Positions 1 to 11,950 of a stretch of 64,000 nt of DNA are shown piece by piece; position 1 is the first letter of the stretch; each line of letters opens with the position of its first letter. The DNA comes from Lophium mytilinum (lineage: Eukaryota; Ascomycota; Dothideomycetes; Mytilinidiales; Mytilinidiaceae), in the NCBI GenBank assembly GCA_010093605.1, contig MU004192.1, forward strand, positions 1,005,774 through 1,069,773, in the 5' to 3' direction. The notes below the pieces were generated by a model that saw only the letters and a list, made by a program, of their open reading frames with translations, was not told the DNA's origin and made no database searches. The position numbers and the translations under genes are program-made.

Positions 1-2035
1 ACCTCATCCGCTCTGCCTCTCCTTCCTGCAACCACGGGCCCTTCCCATCCCCAAACACGCTCTCCACCATATCATTCCCGCCACAAACCCCATCCCCCTC
101 GCCCCACCCCAGATACCGTCCCCGCACCGCCCACACCCCTCCCTTTCCCCCGCGCATATCCCACCAGCTATCCCCACCCACTGCCGCCGCATGCCAAGCC
201 AAACTCCCCTGCTCAATACGCAGCGCGGAGCGCGCTAGCGCACGCGCATGGGGATAGAACCACATATCTTTCCAGTCAATCGCGAATTCTGGTTTCTTCT
301 CTTTCTCGTCATCGTCCTCACGCTTCTCGTTAGGGTTGATCTCCGTCGGATTTTCGAGCGTCGTCTTGCCCTTCGGCTTCGCGGCGGCGTGGTTAAGATG
401 CAGCAGTGCGGGAACAGCGCCCGTGTACGTGTTTGTCCAGAGCTGGATCTCGACCCAGGGCTTGTTGGCGGCGGGGAGCTCGTCGAGCTTGTCGTCGTGG
501 ACGAGCGGTTTGATGAGGTAGGGGAGGGGGTTTGGGGAGGGGTCTTTAGAGGGGTCGAGGGTGTGGTAGGGGGGTGGGAGGTCCAAGAGGGCGTCCGGGA
601 GGGTGAGAGGGGGCGTTGGCGTGTCGACGTGGTGGAGGGTTTGCATTTCGGAGTGGGGGCGGGAGAGAAGCTCTTTGGGGGCGGTGGAAGTGGTGGGTTG
701 GAAGAGAACGTGGGCGTAGTCGAGGCCCATGGAGAACTCGAGGCGAGGGGGCGCTGTAGTGTTTTGTTCGGCTGAGGGGTTGGTCTTGCTGGAGAGCCAG
801 CCGCGCCAGGCTCCCGGGGCTGTCTTTGCGGCTTTGAGAGCTTCTTCGCGGGCGGTTTCTTGCTTGGAGAAGAGATTGGAGAAGATGAGCTGAGCTGTTG
901 GTTCGGTGCCGTTCACTTCCACCATCATTGGGAGTGCTGAGGCGAAGATGGCCCGGAGATCCTTTGCAGGGCCGATCACCGTACCAGCATTGAGGTATTT
1001 CGCACGGCTGAGGAGCTCGGTGTCATCCGTCTTGAGTCCATACGCGTTTGTTGGTAGCGGGGATTCCGGAACCGTTGGACACACCGTAGCATTTCCCTGC
1101 TCAGCCCCACAGAGCTTATCAGCGCCCCAGATAACCGTCTGATTGTACATTGCCCTTGTTACCTCATCTTTAGGATGTATATAACCATATTTGTCCCTTA
1201 ATCGCCGATTCGCCTCCGCGAGTATGTTTTGATACTCCTTCACAAGAACCTCCGACGGTAGCTGAAAATAAACATCTTGACCATCCACAATCATTACTAG
1301 ATCATCATTCCTCACATTCTTCCTATCGGACAAGTAATTCACAATATTCTTGACCTTCGCTCGCTCCAACTCTGTCGTATTCTTGAACTTTTCCTTGAAA
1401 TTTATGATCGTCGGGGCTGGGTAGTCCATAATCATAGCGGATAGCACAGTCTTGCAGAAGTTGGAGTTATCTTTTGTCGCTGGCATAAGGAGGTGGAAAT
1501 CCGGCGTCTCTTTTTTCAAATGGCTCGGTACATTCTTAATATCCCCGTTCTCGATCTCCAGTGTTAAGTTCGATGGTGTGAATATCTCTTTCGGCTCTGG
1601 AACCTCGACTGGGCCTGTTTTCCAAGAGGGGAGGTGGTAGTTGTCGAGGGAGGAGAGGTCTTTGTAGGATAGAGACTAGAAATTCCGATTAGCACAACTC
1701 CTTGAACTCTAAGTCGCGTCCAATTGGCACGTCTTCCCCAATTTTCACCTCCGCGTGAGACCTCTCCCATTTAGCCATGCTCAAAGAGCCACATTCGCCC
1801 CTCCTTCAAACGTTCCCAGCTTTCCTAGTGCTGAGAAAAGGTTTCAACCCACCTCAGCCGAACTCTGAATTAACAGCCCAAACATCACTACCGCAAAGAC
1901 AGCCGAGATGATCAGCGTTCTCCCTCTCCTTCCCTTTGCCAATTGCAACAACGCGTCCCACTTGTTCCCAGGCGCATGCCCGGGCGACGCCGGCACGCTG
2001 TCATCTCCAGTCGTCATGGCTACGCTTCTCTCCAC
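1..2035 (-). CDS. PLOD-like glycosyltransferase, type II membrane protein (3' end off the window)
   Basis: Two exons are visible: 1853-2035 (61 codons) and 1-1675, joined across a 177-bp intron (donor GTGGGT, acceptor TAG, phase 0). The reading frame is still open at base 1, so the C-terminus is missing; about 619 residues are seen. Residues 40-57 form one hydrophobic segment after a basic stretch, the layout of a type II Golgi or ER membrane protein. The lumenal part contains MIVDGQDVYFQLP, the acidic metal- and sugar-nucleotide-binding region typical of fungal proteins with a PLOD1-3-like glycosyltransferase fold. That assignment rests on recalled motif similarity, not a search. The likely role is transfer of a sugar in the secretory pathway; donor and acceptor are unknown. 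The start is the first ATG of exon 1. Confidence 0.7.
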
Positions 2036-3274
2036 TCGGTAATCCAGCGGCGCGCTCCAGTATCGATCCGTCCGGCGATTGCCTTACTTCTTCGAGGCTC
2101 CAAAAACAGGATGGGCAAGAAGCCTCATGTGCAAACGCAGTCGAACCCGTGCCGTAACGCGACAGGAGACGTAATCAGACAGAAGACGCAAGGAAAAGGC
2201 TCAGAGACAAGGCAGGCGAATACGGCGCTCTCACAACTCAGAGCATTGAAGAAGGTCTAAGCAAATAGTGCAGAAAAGAGGAAGGAGCAATAACGCAGCA
2301 ACATGAGCGAAGGATAGCGTCAAGAGAGGCCGAACAGGCCAGGTCGAGACTCGTTCGAGGTCAGCTCCTTTGGCGTGAGGCTAGGTTAGGCTGTGAAATA
2401 TGGGGGCTAAACAAACTGGGCGGCATAGCGGCGGCTGTCCGCCACTTGCCCCTGGCCATGATCGCCCTCGCTTCCCAATAAATTGAAGGCGTAAGGCGGG
2501 TGCAACCCCTGTGCCCCTATTTCGGGATTTGTATGCGATTCTCGCGGGATGGTGAATGCATCTCTAGATTCTTAAGAAGTGTTCCGTAGAATACTCGACC
2601 CTTATGGAGTCACGAGAGTATGGCCAAGAAGATCTTCGTCGGATCACGTATTGATTGGCACAGGGTTACCGTATGCCATCTAAACTTGACTCGCGGGTTC
2701 AATATACCACTCAAGACTCCTGAATGAAATATAAAAAATACGACGCTGCACAGTTATCATGATCGGAGGACAAGGTGGCCTATCCTACCTGGAAGGATGA
2801 CCGCTGTTGTCGCACGTTAAGCTACTAGAGTACCGACGGTTTGACAGATCTGACGTACTACCTACAAGACGCTGTGGCCTTTCGACTGCGCGAAACAGGC
2901 TACGGGCTGATCTCTCAGCTTATTGTTGACTAGGTCAGAGAGACTGCCGTCAAACTAATCTTTGGAACGAGGCTCTCCTTTTTCGAAATCTCTCGCCGCT
3001 CTCTTCATCTGCTTTTGTATCTGCCTCCTATAATTTCAAGTCACAGTATTCAATGTGTTCTTCTATATCACCAACCAAGCCCTCGGAGCAGAACACTGGT
3101 CATTATGGGCAGAAGAACAGTTTCCGCATTACAGAAACCCATCGGAAGCGATATCGTATGGTAGCTGTGAGTGTTTGAGCACATCTCACCACCATGCCAT
3201 TCCATTGCAACCGACATCTATTAGATGCTCTGTACCTGGACCACCACCTTCAACTTTTTGGTGACAAAGTCTAT
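2036..3274. other. Intergenic, no gene seen
   Basis: This stretch is upstream of the glycosyltransferase gene and downstream of the DUF3632-like gene. Only short overlapping frames without recognisable protein sequence are present, and no RNA gene was recognised. It presumably holds the glycosyltransferase promoter. Confidence 0.5.
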
Positions 3275-4289
3275 TTAGACTGTATTTACCTCTGAAAACA
3301 ACTCGGAATGCAAATAAACCATATACTTATTCGCCTCGTCCGCTACAGAAGCTACTAGCGTATCAGTCTCTTCCTGCCTCGATATCTCCGCTAGCTTTCC
3401 CGCCCACCGTCTCCATCGATCTGGACCAAGCCCAACAGATTCACTTTCAATAAAGTGGTCAGCCAGCTCCTTGCCCCCCAGTAAGACATACTGAGCTGCC
3501 ACCATAATCTGAGAATCTCGTTTCGGTCCGCGCGGTAGATCGTGCTCCAGAGCTTTTGAAATATCAACCTCCGGGTACTTCCAACACTCCTGGCTGCCTT
3601 GTCTGAGACCTGCTTTGATGTATCGCGCAAGGAAGGACGAAAAGTTCACCCATTCACTGCAAACTTCCAGAAATGAATGCTGGCCATCTCCGCCGTTTCG
3701 CTCCTTGGTATCGCTTGCTATATCGGAGCGCATGTCAGTCTTTGACCTCAAAGTAAGGATTATACTAGCCTTCGACGTACGATAGTTTCCGTTCCAGTTG
3801 TCCTCTATCAGCACAGCAGACACCGGCTCCCGGGTCCATACAACGCAATCCTCCTAGTTTAGGTGTTAGTAAGAATATCAAAGAACAAACACAGAAAGCA
3901 TTAGAAACATACCTCCCAGATTTTCACCTCTTTGGGAGACAATTGTCGAAGCTCTGATAAGAGTTCTATGATTGAATTCTGCTTCGAGCTTTTGTAAGGA
4001 ATAAGCTGAACGAGCCTGAGCACGACTTCGTAGAACCCGTTGAGAAAGCCGGCCATTCCTAGATCATCTTGATATTTCAAGAGTGGATCTGAAGGTAGAT
4101 ATTCTTTATCATAGTATGCGCTGCTTTTCCGTGAGGCGTCCGCCGCAGCACAATCACTATCGGAGAGAAGAAACTCTTTCAGGACGTTTGCGAGCGAGCT
4201 TTCGCATGTTCCCCCCCCCCCAATTCGCTAATATCACCATCGAACTGAGCAACCCAGTCCTCATCCATGGCCTTGACTGCCTCGCTCAT
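3275..4289 (-). pseudogene. DUF3632-like fungal protein, frame broken at a homopolymer
   Basis: Exons 3913-4289 and 3275-3853 are joined by a 59-bp intron (donor GTATGT, acceptor CTAG, phase 0). The C-terminal part has the layout of fungal DUF3632 proteins: a WVNFSSFLARY helix, a charged stretch with LEHDLP, an AAQYVLLGG helix and a closing DRWRRWAGKLAE helix. Its function is unknown. In exon 1 the start region (MSEAVKAMDEDW) and the rest (NVLKEFLLSD onward) lie in different frames, and the switch falls on eleven consecutive C at 4211-4221 (G on the coding strand). Adding one base makes the length and splice phase consistent, so this is either a one-base assembly error or a real frameshift allele. 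In-frame protein-like sequence also continues upstream of the ATG, so a further 5' exon may exist. The domain name comes from memory of the family. Confidence 0.5.
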
Positions 4290-5597
4290 CGTAAAGCAGG
4301 TTGTCAATAGAGCTGACGAAATTGCCAGGTTGTCGGCTTGGGTGTGGCAAGCTTTGCAAGAAATGAAAGATCAATAAGCATTTAGAATATGTTAGGGGAA
4401 GGAAATTAGACGTTTAATTGGTAGAGGCAGAGGAAAGAAGCAGTGCTCAGGGCGCCAAACTTGTGCTACCATGACGAGCGATACAGAAGAGGTAAGGCCG
4501 CATTCTGGAAAGGCATATACATGTAGTCTACGCGCCAAATTATTTATATCATGGATCATGCTTCTGAAACGTCGAAGGGCTTGAAACGCGGTTGGTGTGA
4601 TGAATGCTGGAAGCTTGAAGGCTGTGAGGACCTGTGGTTCACGCTAAGCTGAATGCGCGACGTCGAAAATAAACTGTCTAAGCGCTTCTTGTCCCGTTCG
4701 TAAATTCTTCTGTCAACCTACCATCCCTCCACCATGGTCCTGGGGCCTAATGTTCGCTTGTAACTATTCCTTTAGCAATGTTGAGAAACCTCATCCTTGA
4801 TATTCCCATTTGAGTGTGGCACATTATGCCCCGCTCGCCATGGGTTAGACAGCACTGTGCCGCTCTCTGTTGCTTTCTTTGGCTTTCTCATATACAACAG
4901 GCGCCTACATTTCCAGCTTTACACGACACGCCAGAGTATAGAATCGTTTCGTGGGAACGTGTGAGTAGCCATGAATTCAAGGGCTGCTACAAGGTGTCAA
5001 GCAGTTGGGTGTATGCCCTAACGACGGATCTGTCGCGGCTGAAAACTTCACCCCCGTAAAGACTAGAGAATCAATATCTGTTGCGCTCGCACACCTCACT
5101 CTCATCTGCCCTATTAATCAATGTTTGTTGCGGCTGAGCTTTCAATCCATGCCCTTGGATACGTGGGGGCTTGTGCGATGACAACCTCCCAATAGCCTAT
5201 CAACGAGCTGCCAAGTTTCTTGGACTCTCACCGCGAAAGAGACTCTCGGCTGACTGATAATGGATGTTACACTCTATGAGATACGAGGCTTATGTGATAC
5301 AAATCCTCAAGGGTATGTCGCAACAAGCTGTTCAGCTTGTGTGGACTCTCATCACATATGACTTTGCGAGACATCCTTGGCTCAGCCGAGCAGTGAACAG
5401 GGAGGTGCTATATGGAAATCAGAATATCTATAAGTATAAATATGAAGCCATCATGCAAATTGCTTTCAGAGCAATACCTCGAGTTGTACATACGTCGTCC
5501 CCTTTCTTCCCTCGGCACTTTTATCTCACTCTTTTCTTCTCCTAATCGATTCTCTTTATAGTCATTCCTTCAAACGTGCAAGAATTTTAGACTCGCC
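4290..5597. other. Intergenic, no gene seen
   Basis: A moderately AT-rich stretch between the DUF3632-like gene and the secreted-protein gene. Short frames occur (for example 5264-5545) but have no family resemblance, no partner exons and no coding character. It must contain the divergent promoters of the two neighbours. Confidence 0.45.
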
Positions 5598-7213
5598 ATG
5601 GTTTCCCACAGAAGCAATAGTGTTAAGATCTTTGTTTGCATCGCCTTTAGTTCAATTCTACCTTCAATCGCTCTACCTACCATCCACTCGATCCGACAAA
5701 TTGACGAGCATCCTGCCTATCTAAAAGTAACATGCTCCGAAGCAGTAGTAGACAGGCGAAGGCCAGCCCTAGACCGCTGGCAAGCAGCAAAAGCCGACGG
5801 AGCCCTCAGCGCCATCAACCGCTACTGGAATGAAGACACCGGTGGGGCTGGTGGACAGAACGGGCAGCTTCCGCTAAACTGGCTAAACACCATGCTCAAC
5901 CATTTCGGCATGCCGGGGGCGAACTGCGGGCTCTCTGTGGACGATTGCAACATTGATCGCGACTGTGCTGATCATACAATGTCGCATCCGCATCCTCCAA
6001 CGCCAGGGGACTGGTTGGTTTTGACTTCGATCAGCAACTTCCATGCCGTAAGTCTTATCCGATTGCTGTTCTTATGGCGACTTGCTTGTCTAATATGCCA
6101 CAGTTTTACGTGAGCTTCTACCTCTCTATACAATCTGCCCGGAGCGCACTCGTAAATACGATGGGTTCATTCGTCTCGACCTTTGCGCAACAAAAAGAAG
6201 ACCCTATGGATGAGCTCTTTGACAAGATCTTGAATGGGTTCATTGACATGGGCGTCAACTTCTTGCTGGGGAAGGCGTTCGGAGGGTTGGCAGAAGACTT
6301 GACCGCCAAGGGTCTGGATGGTGAATCAATAGCAGATGCGGCACAAGATAATTTAGGCAAAGCAATTGAATATGCCAAGAAAGATGGCACGTTGTAAGTC
6401 TCAACAAATGCTGATTCTCATTTGGGTATAACTCCCATTGCTCGATAAACAGATGCTGACCCACTTAGGCCTGAAGGACTCTCCCAAGAAGACAAGAAGG
6501 CCACCCTCGTCGAGACCCTCCAGGCAATCACAGACCGCTACATCAAAGTCATCGACACATACATCACCAAATCACTCCGCGGCGAGTACCCCTACCTCGC
6601 CGACTTCTCCGGGACGCTGCGAACAGCCGTCTGGGCCAACGACAGCCTCAACCAATCCTTACCAGACATGTCAAACTCCCTACAACAAGTTTTCTCCGCC
6701 TCACTCCTCAGCCCAGCCTGGAAACTCGCGGATCCAGAGAACCTCTACCCCGTCATCCTCTACCAAGCCAACGACGGCTGCACGAACGCCGACCCCACCA
6801 ACCTCATGCAAAAAGGCGTCTCCTCCTCCACCAACTCCTGCCTCGTCATCGGCTACACCTTCTGGATCGTGGGCTACACGAAACAGATCTGCGAGGGCTT
6901 TCCCACCGCAAATACCGGCGCCGGGCCTTGCAATGCAAACGTCTTCAAGAAGCTTCCTGGCTGGGACCAGCTGACTGAGAAGACTGGCCTCGATAAGGAT
7001 CAGGTCGTGTGGAGCTCGTGGCAGGCGTACCAAGCCAATGGCAACAGAAACGGGTACAGCATTTCCGAGACGCTGGCTGGTGGCGCTTCTGCGTTTCGAC
7101 AAGGGCCGACCACGCCGGGGCTGTTCCAGATCCCGATCTGTGAGGCGGGCGCGGCGAGGGAGAGGTATATGGACGCTCCCGGTGCGGACCTGTGCGATTA
7201 TGGGGGCTGGTAA
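5598..7213 (+). CDS. Secreted fungal protein of unknown function
   Basis: Three exons: 5598-6047, 6104-6393 and 6469-7213. The introns are 56 bp (GTAAGT...CACAG) and 75 bp (GTAAGT...TTAG), in phases 0 and 2. They give a 494-residue protein. Residues 1-26 look like a signal peptide: a basic N-region, then a hydrophobic core ending SIALP. No other membrane segment is evident. The middle contains a helical stretch (LFDKILNGFIDMGVNFLLG) and the C-terminal half has a dense conserved-looking region (NLYPVILYQANDGCTNADP, CLVIGYTFWIVGYTKQIC) with several cysteines that could pair after secretion. It resembles uncharacterised secreted fungal proteins, possibly the DUF7872 group, but I could not test that. 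No catalytic motif is recognised. The gene is flanked by long intergenic regions. Confidence 0.78.
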
Positions 7214-7957
7214 CTGGGGTCAGTGGAACTAGCGAGTGTCCGGCCCGGTTGTTGTTTTGATCTTTCTCGCGCGCGGTATATGTATTTCTCATATTCTTAC
7301 CTTCGCTTGATGCATCCTTCACTTTGTTTCATTCTTCGTGGAACATCACCGCCATTTTCGATTCCTGCATAGCCAATTGGTATCAGACGAAACTTTTTTT
7401 CAATTCTTCAATACGCTAAGCCGTCGTTCACATGCCACATCAAAGGCACAGCTTGCTTGACTCGTTCTTCGACTATAAACTAATATCACGAACCTGAAGG
7501 CAGGTTCACCCATCCCATCAACCAGTAAACCGTATGCAAGATGCTCGGCGGCATCAGAGTAGAGGGTATTATACAAGACGTCGAGGAAAAGTGACCCACG
7601 ACAACGCCAACGCTAAACAATCGCTTGCTGAAACGCTGGAAATTAGACTCGGCCATCGACCAAAGACAGCCACCCATTTTCCACCCCAGCCCCCCCGAAA
7701 AAAGGAATCCACCATCTCGTCAAAAGGTCTATAGAAAAGAAGAGCAGCAAAAGAGAAGTCGGGAAACCCAACACTGAAGAATCAACTGTAACACGGCCCC
7801 GATGTGTATTCGTCGCAAGATAAGTATGTATAACCCATGAGCCCCGGCCCTCATGGACCAACCGTGATGATGTGTGCTGAAATAAGGTAGGCCTATTGCT
7901 CCAATACTGGTGAGCACGCTAGGCACTGGAAGAAGTCGAGACCTTTACCCCAAAGAC
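7214..7957. other. Convergent intergenic region
   Basis: This lies between the 3' ends of the secreted-protein gene and the J-domain gene. It holds their downstream untranslated regions and no recognisable gene. Confidence 0.5.
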
Positions 7958-10798
7958 CTATTGCTCAGGTAGACCCCTAGAAGCCTTCAACCTAATCTGC
8001 TGACAGATCTCCATGCTCCTCTGATGTTTCTCCGTACCAACATTCCAATGAAGCCTGATCCTCTCATCCTCTTTCAACCCCAGCATGTAGCTATCAAAAC
8101 CGAGCTTCCCTGATGGCTCGCCCACTGAAGTAAGCCAAGCTGGGTGAAGCTTCTGGAGCGACTCCTGTCTCCCTCGAAAATGATTCAAAATGTCGCTATT
8201 GAATTTGTTGAAGGCAGACATGTACGTGTACATACGCTGCATGTATATCCCAAAACTCTGCTTGGTGAGAGGAACAGGTTCATCGGGTGCCTTGGGCATC
8301 GCCGGAAGGCCATAATTGTCCACCGTCGATGGCTTCAGCGGGTGGGCTGTAGAAGTGGCGGAATTAAAAGGTAGACTCAACCCTAGATCGTTGAGATCCC
8401 GTAGACCGCCGTTTGCAGATGCGAGCGGCGCGACATTTTTCAGGCCTGCGAGACCATCCAGGCCAGGCCCTTGCGGTTCTGTGGCAGATGATGGAGCTGT
8501 CGCTGCCTGCCTCGGCGCATTGTCTTTCCAATCAGCACGATGGGGAGACGCTGGCACAGTACGCGCTTCTCGATCCGGCTGTCGGCGTTTGCCATTCGCG
8601 ATTGGCGGTGTTTCCGTATCGATATCCATAGCGTTGCTGCTTTCGTCGCTGCTTATACTCTGCGGATGCGCACGGGATGTGCCGTTGAGAGTTGGCTCCT
8701 CCGTGGCATCAGTCACTGTAGCAGGCTTCGGCACAGTGGATGCCTTACGCGACCTAGGTGGCCCAGGACGCTTCGACGAAGTAGACGCTGGACGAGTCGG
8801 TGAAGTTGCTGGGTAGACCCAGCTAGGCTCCTTGAAAGTCTGCTGCCATTCCTGGGGAGAGAATTTTACCGGTGGCGCTCCCGGGCCAGCCTGGGTAGTG
8901 ATGGGTGGAGGAGGTGGCGGCATGTGCGATGACTGCTGAGGCGGTGCGAAGAACGGCGGAGGCGGCGGTGGTGGTGGTGGACCCTGAGAAGAGTTCTGTT
9001 GCGTAGACTGTGGTCGGCTTGCGGGCCTACCACGCGTCGGGGATTGTCTACCTTTCGTAGTCTTCCCATTCCCGGTAGGCACAGCAAAGTAATCAGGATT
9101 ACCCTGGAAAGTACCGCTCCATTCCTCCGGGGAGAACGTGGTGTTGATGCTCTCCGCACTCCTGCTCTTTAGACCTGGGAAATTGTTCTTGAAAGTTTCG
9201 TCGGCAGTAGGTATGGTAAAACTAGTCGGGTTAGCGTTTCCTTTCGAAGGGTGCGGAGTGCGCCCAAGCTTGGGATTTGTAAAGAGATGGGGGTTGGATG
9301 AAGGGAAAATCCGCATATCTTTCTTTGGCAAAACGCTGGACGGAAACATCCAGGACGAATTGGCATACTTTGCAAAACCACCAAGTTTCGCCTCAGCAGG
9401 TTGTGCTGGAGCGGCAGTTGCGTGATCAGCAGTCCCACGCGATGGGGTAGCCGGCTTCGCCCAAGAAGAAGTCCAGGTAGTGTCATTGAAAACATTGAAA
9501 TGGTTGGAACTGAGAGACTCGTACATTTTTGGGGGAGCGTCGCCCGTACTTGGGGGTGTCTTGGCACGACGTCCGGTTTGGGGAAACTTTTGCGGAAACC
9601 CGTTTGCTCTCCTCGGAGCTCCAGGCGCCGGAGGCTTAGGTGGAGTCGAGAATAACTCCTCTTCCTTATCAGAATCACTAGAGCCGTACATGAAGAACGG
9701 ACGTGTTGCGTTTCCACCTGGCTTATGTCTGGGTGGCTTTTTGGCCGAAGTTTGGCTAGTGGTAAAGGGAGGTCTCCGTGGAGGGGGACTCACACTCCTG
9801 TGCCTCGAAGCACGCGCCGTAGATGGATCTGAAGCATCGTTCTCTGAAAATTGGCGCGGTGAGTTCCGAGTGCTGGCCGACCGTCCTAAGCCTTCACTCG
9901 AGAATTTCATTCTCTCTCCACTGTGCGACGACGAGTATGGTGTCCGGTGGCGCTGGCCCTCGGTGAAAGGCACGTCTTCGTCGTACCTTTCCTGTGTTCT
10001 GAAGTTTCGCAGCGGATCAGCTTTGCGCGGCGTAGATTGATCGGACTCGGTCTGGTCTGGAGGAGGGTCCCTTGAATGCCGAGCAGTAGTATAGTACGCC
10101 GACCCATGCGCTTGGGGTTCGTCTGCTCCAGGAGTTGCGGGATCGAAGCCGCTCTTCCTAGGCATTCTCGTCGTATTGCTTCGACCTAGCCCAGGCTTCG
10201 CCGTGCCCGCAGTGCTAGCTTGGCTTGGAAAATTAGCCCGTGTCCTCGCATATGCAGCATCCTCCGCATTTGGTGGAGGTTTGTTCGGGTTCATCCGCTC
10301 CCATGCCTGAAACACGTTCCTCCTAGCATCCGCATCGTCTCTAGTGTTCGGTCGTTGGGCCGTGGGTGGTGGCCGCGGGAAGTGTGTGAAACGGTTGGCT
10401 CCATTGGTGGAGGCGGTGGAAGCCTGTGGCTTGTTAGGAGGCGGCGGTCGAGGTGCTTGCGTAGGGAACGGGTTTCGACGTGGAGGAGGAGGATAGTTGC
10501 TGGCGCCGGTAGTGAAGCTGGAGTAGGCGTTGCGCGGAGGGGCAGACGGTCTGTTGCGAGCTGTCTGTTTCTTTCGGTCGAGGTCATACTTAAATCTCCT
10601 CTCGGGGTCGTTCAGGACTTCATGAGCAGCCTGGATGACCTGGAATTTCGTCTTGAACTCTTCTTCACAGCCTGGGTTGCGGTCCGGATGGCACTTAAGG
10701 GCGAGCTTTCGGAAGGCCTTCGTAACCTCCTCTGGGCCCGCATTCGGCTGCACGCCCAGGTCCTGGTAGTAGTCTCGCAGCGGATCGGCCTGGACCAT
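7958..10798 (-). CDS. J-domain (DnaJ-type) co-chaperone-like protein with a long disordered region
   Basis: A single-exon frame of 946 residues. Residues 9-75 form a J domain: YYQDLGV, a basic helix, then the HPD signature at 37-39 that stimulates Hsp70 ATPase, and a closing helix (EVLNDPERRFKYD). The next ~750 residues are low-complexity, rich in Pro, Ser, Arg and Gln, with a poly-proline run followed by FFAPP that could bind SH3, WW or EVH1 domains. A folded C-terminal region (last ~105 residues, from TKQSFGIYMQRMYTYM to LKASRGL) is helical and aromatic. The layout is a class C J protein of filamentous fungi; its client is unknown. The ATG at 10798 precedes the J domain directly. There is no zinc-finger or peptide-binding CTD, so it is not an Ydj1/DnaJ type. 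Confidence 0.85.
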   Translation of the reverse strand: MVQADPLRDYYQDLGVQPNAGPEEVTKAFRKLALKCHPDRNPGCEEEFKTKFQVIQAAHEVLNDPERRFKYDLDRKKQTARNRPSAPPRNAYSSFTTGASNYPPPPRRNPFPTQAPRPPPPNKPQASTASTNGANRFTHFPRPPPTAQRPNTRDDADARRNVFQAWERMNPNKPPPNAEDAAYARTRANFPSQASTAGTAKPGLGRSNTTRMPRKSGFDPATPGADEPQAHGSAYYTTARHSRDPPPDQTESDQSTPRKADPLRNFRTQERYDEDVPFTEGQRHRTPYSSSHSGERMKFSSEGLGRSASTRNSPRQFSENDASDPSTARASRHRSVSPPPRRPPFTTSQTSAKKPPRHKPGGNATRPFFMYGSSDSDKEEELFSTPPKPPAPGAPRRANGFPQKFPQTGRRAKTPPSTGDAPPKMYESLSSNHFNVFNDTTWTSSWAKPATPSRGTADHATAAPAQPAEAKLGGFAKYANSSWMFPSSVLPKKDMRIFPSSNPHLFTNPKLGRTPHPSKGNANPTSFTIPTADETFKNNFPGLKSRSAESINTTFSPEEWSGTFQGNPDYFAVPTGNGKTTKGRQSPTRGRPASRPQSTQQNSSQGPPPPPPPPPFFAPPQQSSHMPPPPPPITTQAGPGAPPVKFSPQEWQQTFKEPSWVYPATSPTRPASTSSKRPGPPRSRKASTVPKPATVTDATEEPTLNGTSRAHPQSISSDESSNAMDIDTETPPIANGKRRQPDREARTVPASPHRADWKDNAPRQAATAPSSATEPQGPGLDGLAGLKNVAPLASANGGLRDLNDLGLSLPFNSATSTAHPLKPSTVDNYGLPAMPKAPDEPVPLTKQSFGIYMQRMYTYMSAFNKFNSDILNHFRGRQESLQKLHPAWLTSVGEPSGKLGFDSYMLGLKEDERIRLHWNVGTEKHQRSMEICQQIRLKASRGLPEQ

Positions 10799-11950
10799 GT
10801 TGGCCGCGGTGTGTGGTTGATGTGGTGGTGTGCGATATTCGAGAGCTCGAAGATAGTACGGCGACAGGCGCCCTCTTCAAGCCGGCGGTGGGGGGTGTCG
10901 AGGCGCTGGACTTGAACGTGGCTCGTGGTGGAGCGCGGGTTCACATGTCCATGGGCGAGTGAGGTGGTGAGTGCCTAAGGTTGAGTGTCGGTCATTACGT
11001 GAAGTGCAGAAGGGCGCGGCAAGCGAGGGAATTCTGGCCGAAGGCCGGCGACAGGGCGAGCAGCGAGCGGAGAGGCGACAAAAAGCAATTCACCGCTTGC
11101 GAGGTGACGTTGGTGAGAAGTCAGCAGCAGGTGTTGCTGCAGCTGGTGGTTGAATTGTTTTGGTGCTGGCGGGGTCTTGGCTCTCAGTAACACCCGTAGA
11201 CCTCTCACGAGCAGCGCGTTGGCCTGGGCTTCCCTGCGTGCAACCAAACTCCCGCGCTGCCTATTGCGGCGGCTAGGAACGGGACGATAGTGTACCACAA
11301 GTGCCTGGAAAGTGGATGCGCTGGCAAGGCAGAACCTGGGGTTTCTCGCGAGAGATGATGTCGTCGTTGCCTTTTCACCCCGACACCGGCTTTGCCCGAG
11401 CCGTGTTCATTGGAGCCGCCAGGACACATGTCACCGGTCAAGTTCCACATGCAACACTGCCCAATATCCTTGATCTTGGAAGGAGGACATTGCATGTGAG
11501 ATCACGAGGAGCGAGCAGATAGACTTCAGCGGCCTCAATATTGCAGCAGGGGCAAGAAAGATACCTGAAGTGGTAAAAACTCACAATCCATAGTCTTCCA
11601 ACGTTTGATTAAGAATTTTGTATCAATTCAAAGGGATGTATACGCAGGGGTTGCAAAGGCCCAAGTAGCGGGACAGCTCTAATTTTCTATGATGCACATG
11701 TGACAACGTGATCAACTGGACGAAGGCCTGCCACACAGGCAGTATACTCAGGTTTCCTAGACATCATGCCCAATAAAATTAACAAGACGACAATAATCAG
11801 ATGATACGTCCTCCAAGGCTCTTTCTCTTTCGGAGAGCCTATGCCAGGTTCAAGGCTAGTGAATTACAAGGCCACATCTGGACATTTCTGCTTCTTTGTC
11901 AGTAACAGACATAATATACAGAACAATTCTCGTCAATCATCAAATCAACA
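10799..11950. other. Intergenic, promoter side of the J-domain gene
   Basis: A GC-rich stretch upstream of the J-protein gene running into a more AT-rich part before the tRNA gene. Overlapping short frames are present on both strands, but none has a recognisable product. Confidence 0.45.

Noticed and set aside
248-1640. Plus-strand frames of 60-175 codons
   Set aside because: They are antisense shadows of the glycosyltransferase exon, which shows continuous family-like sequence.
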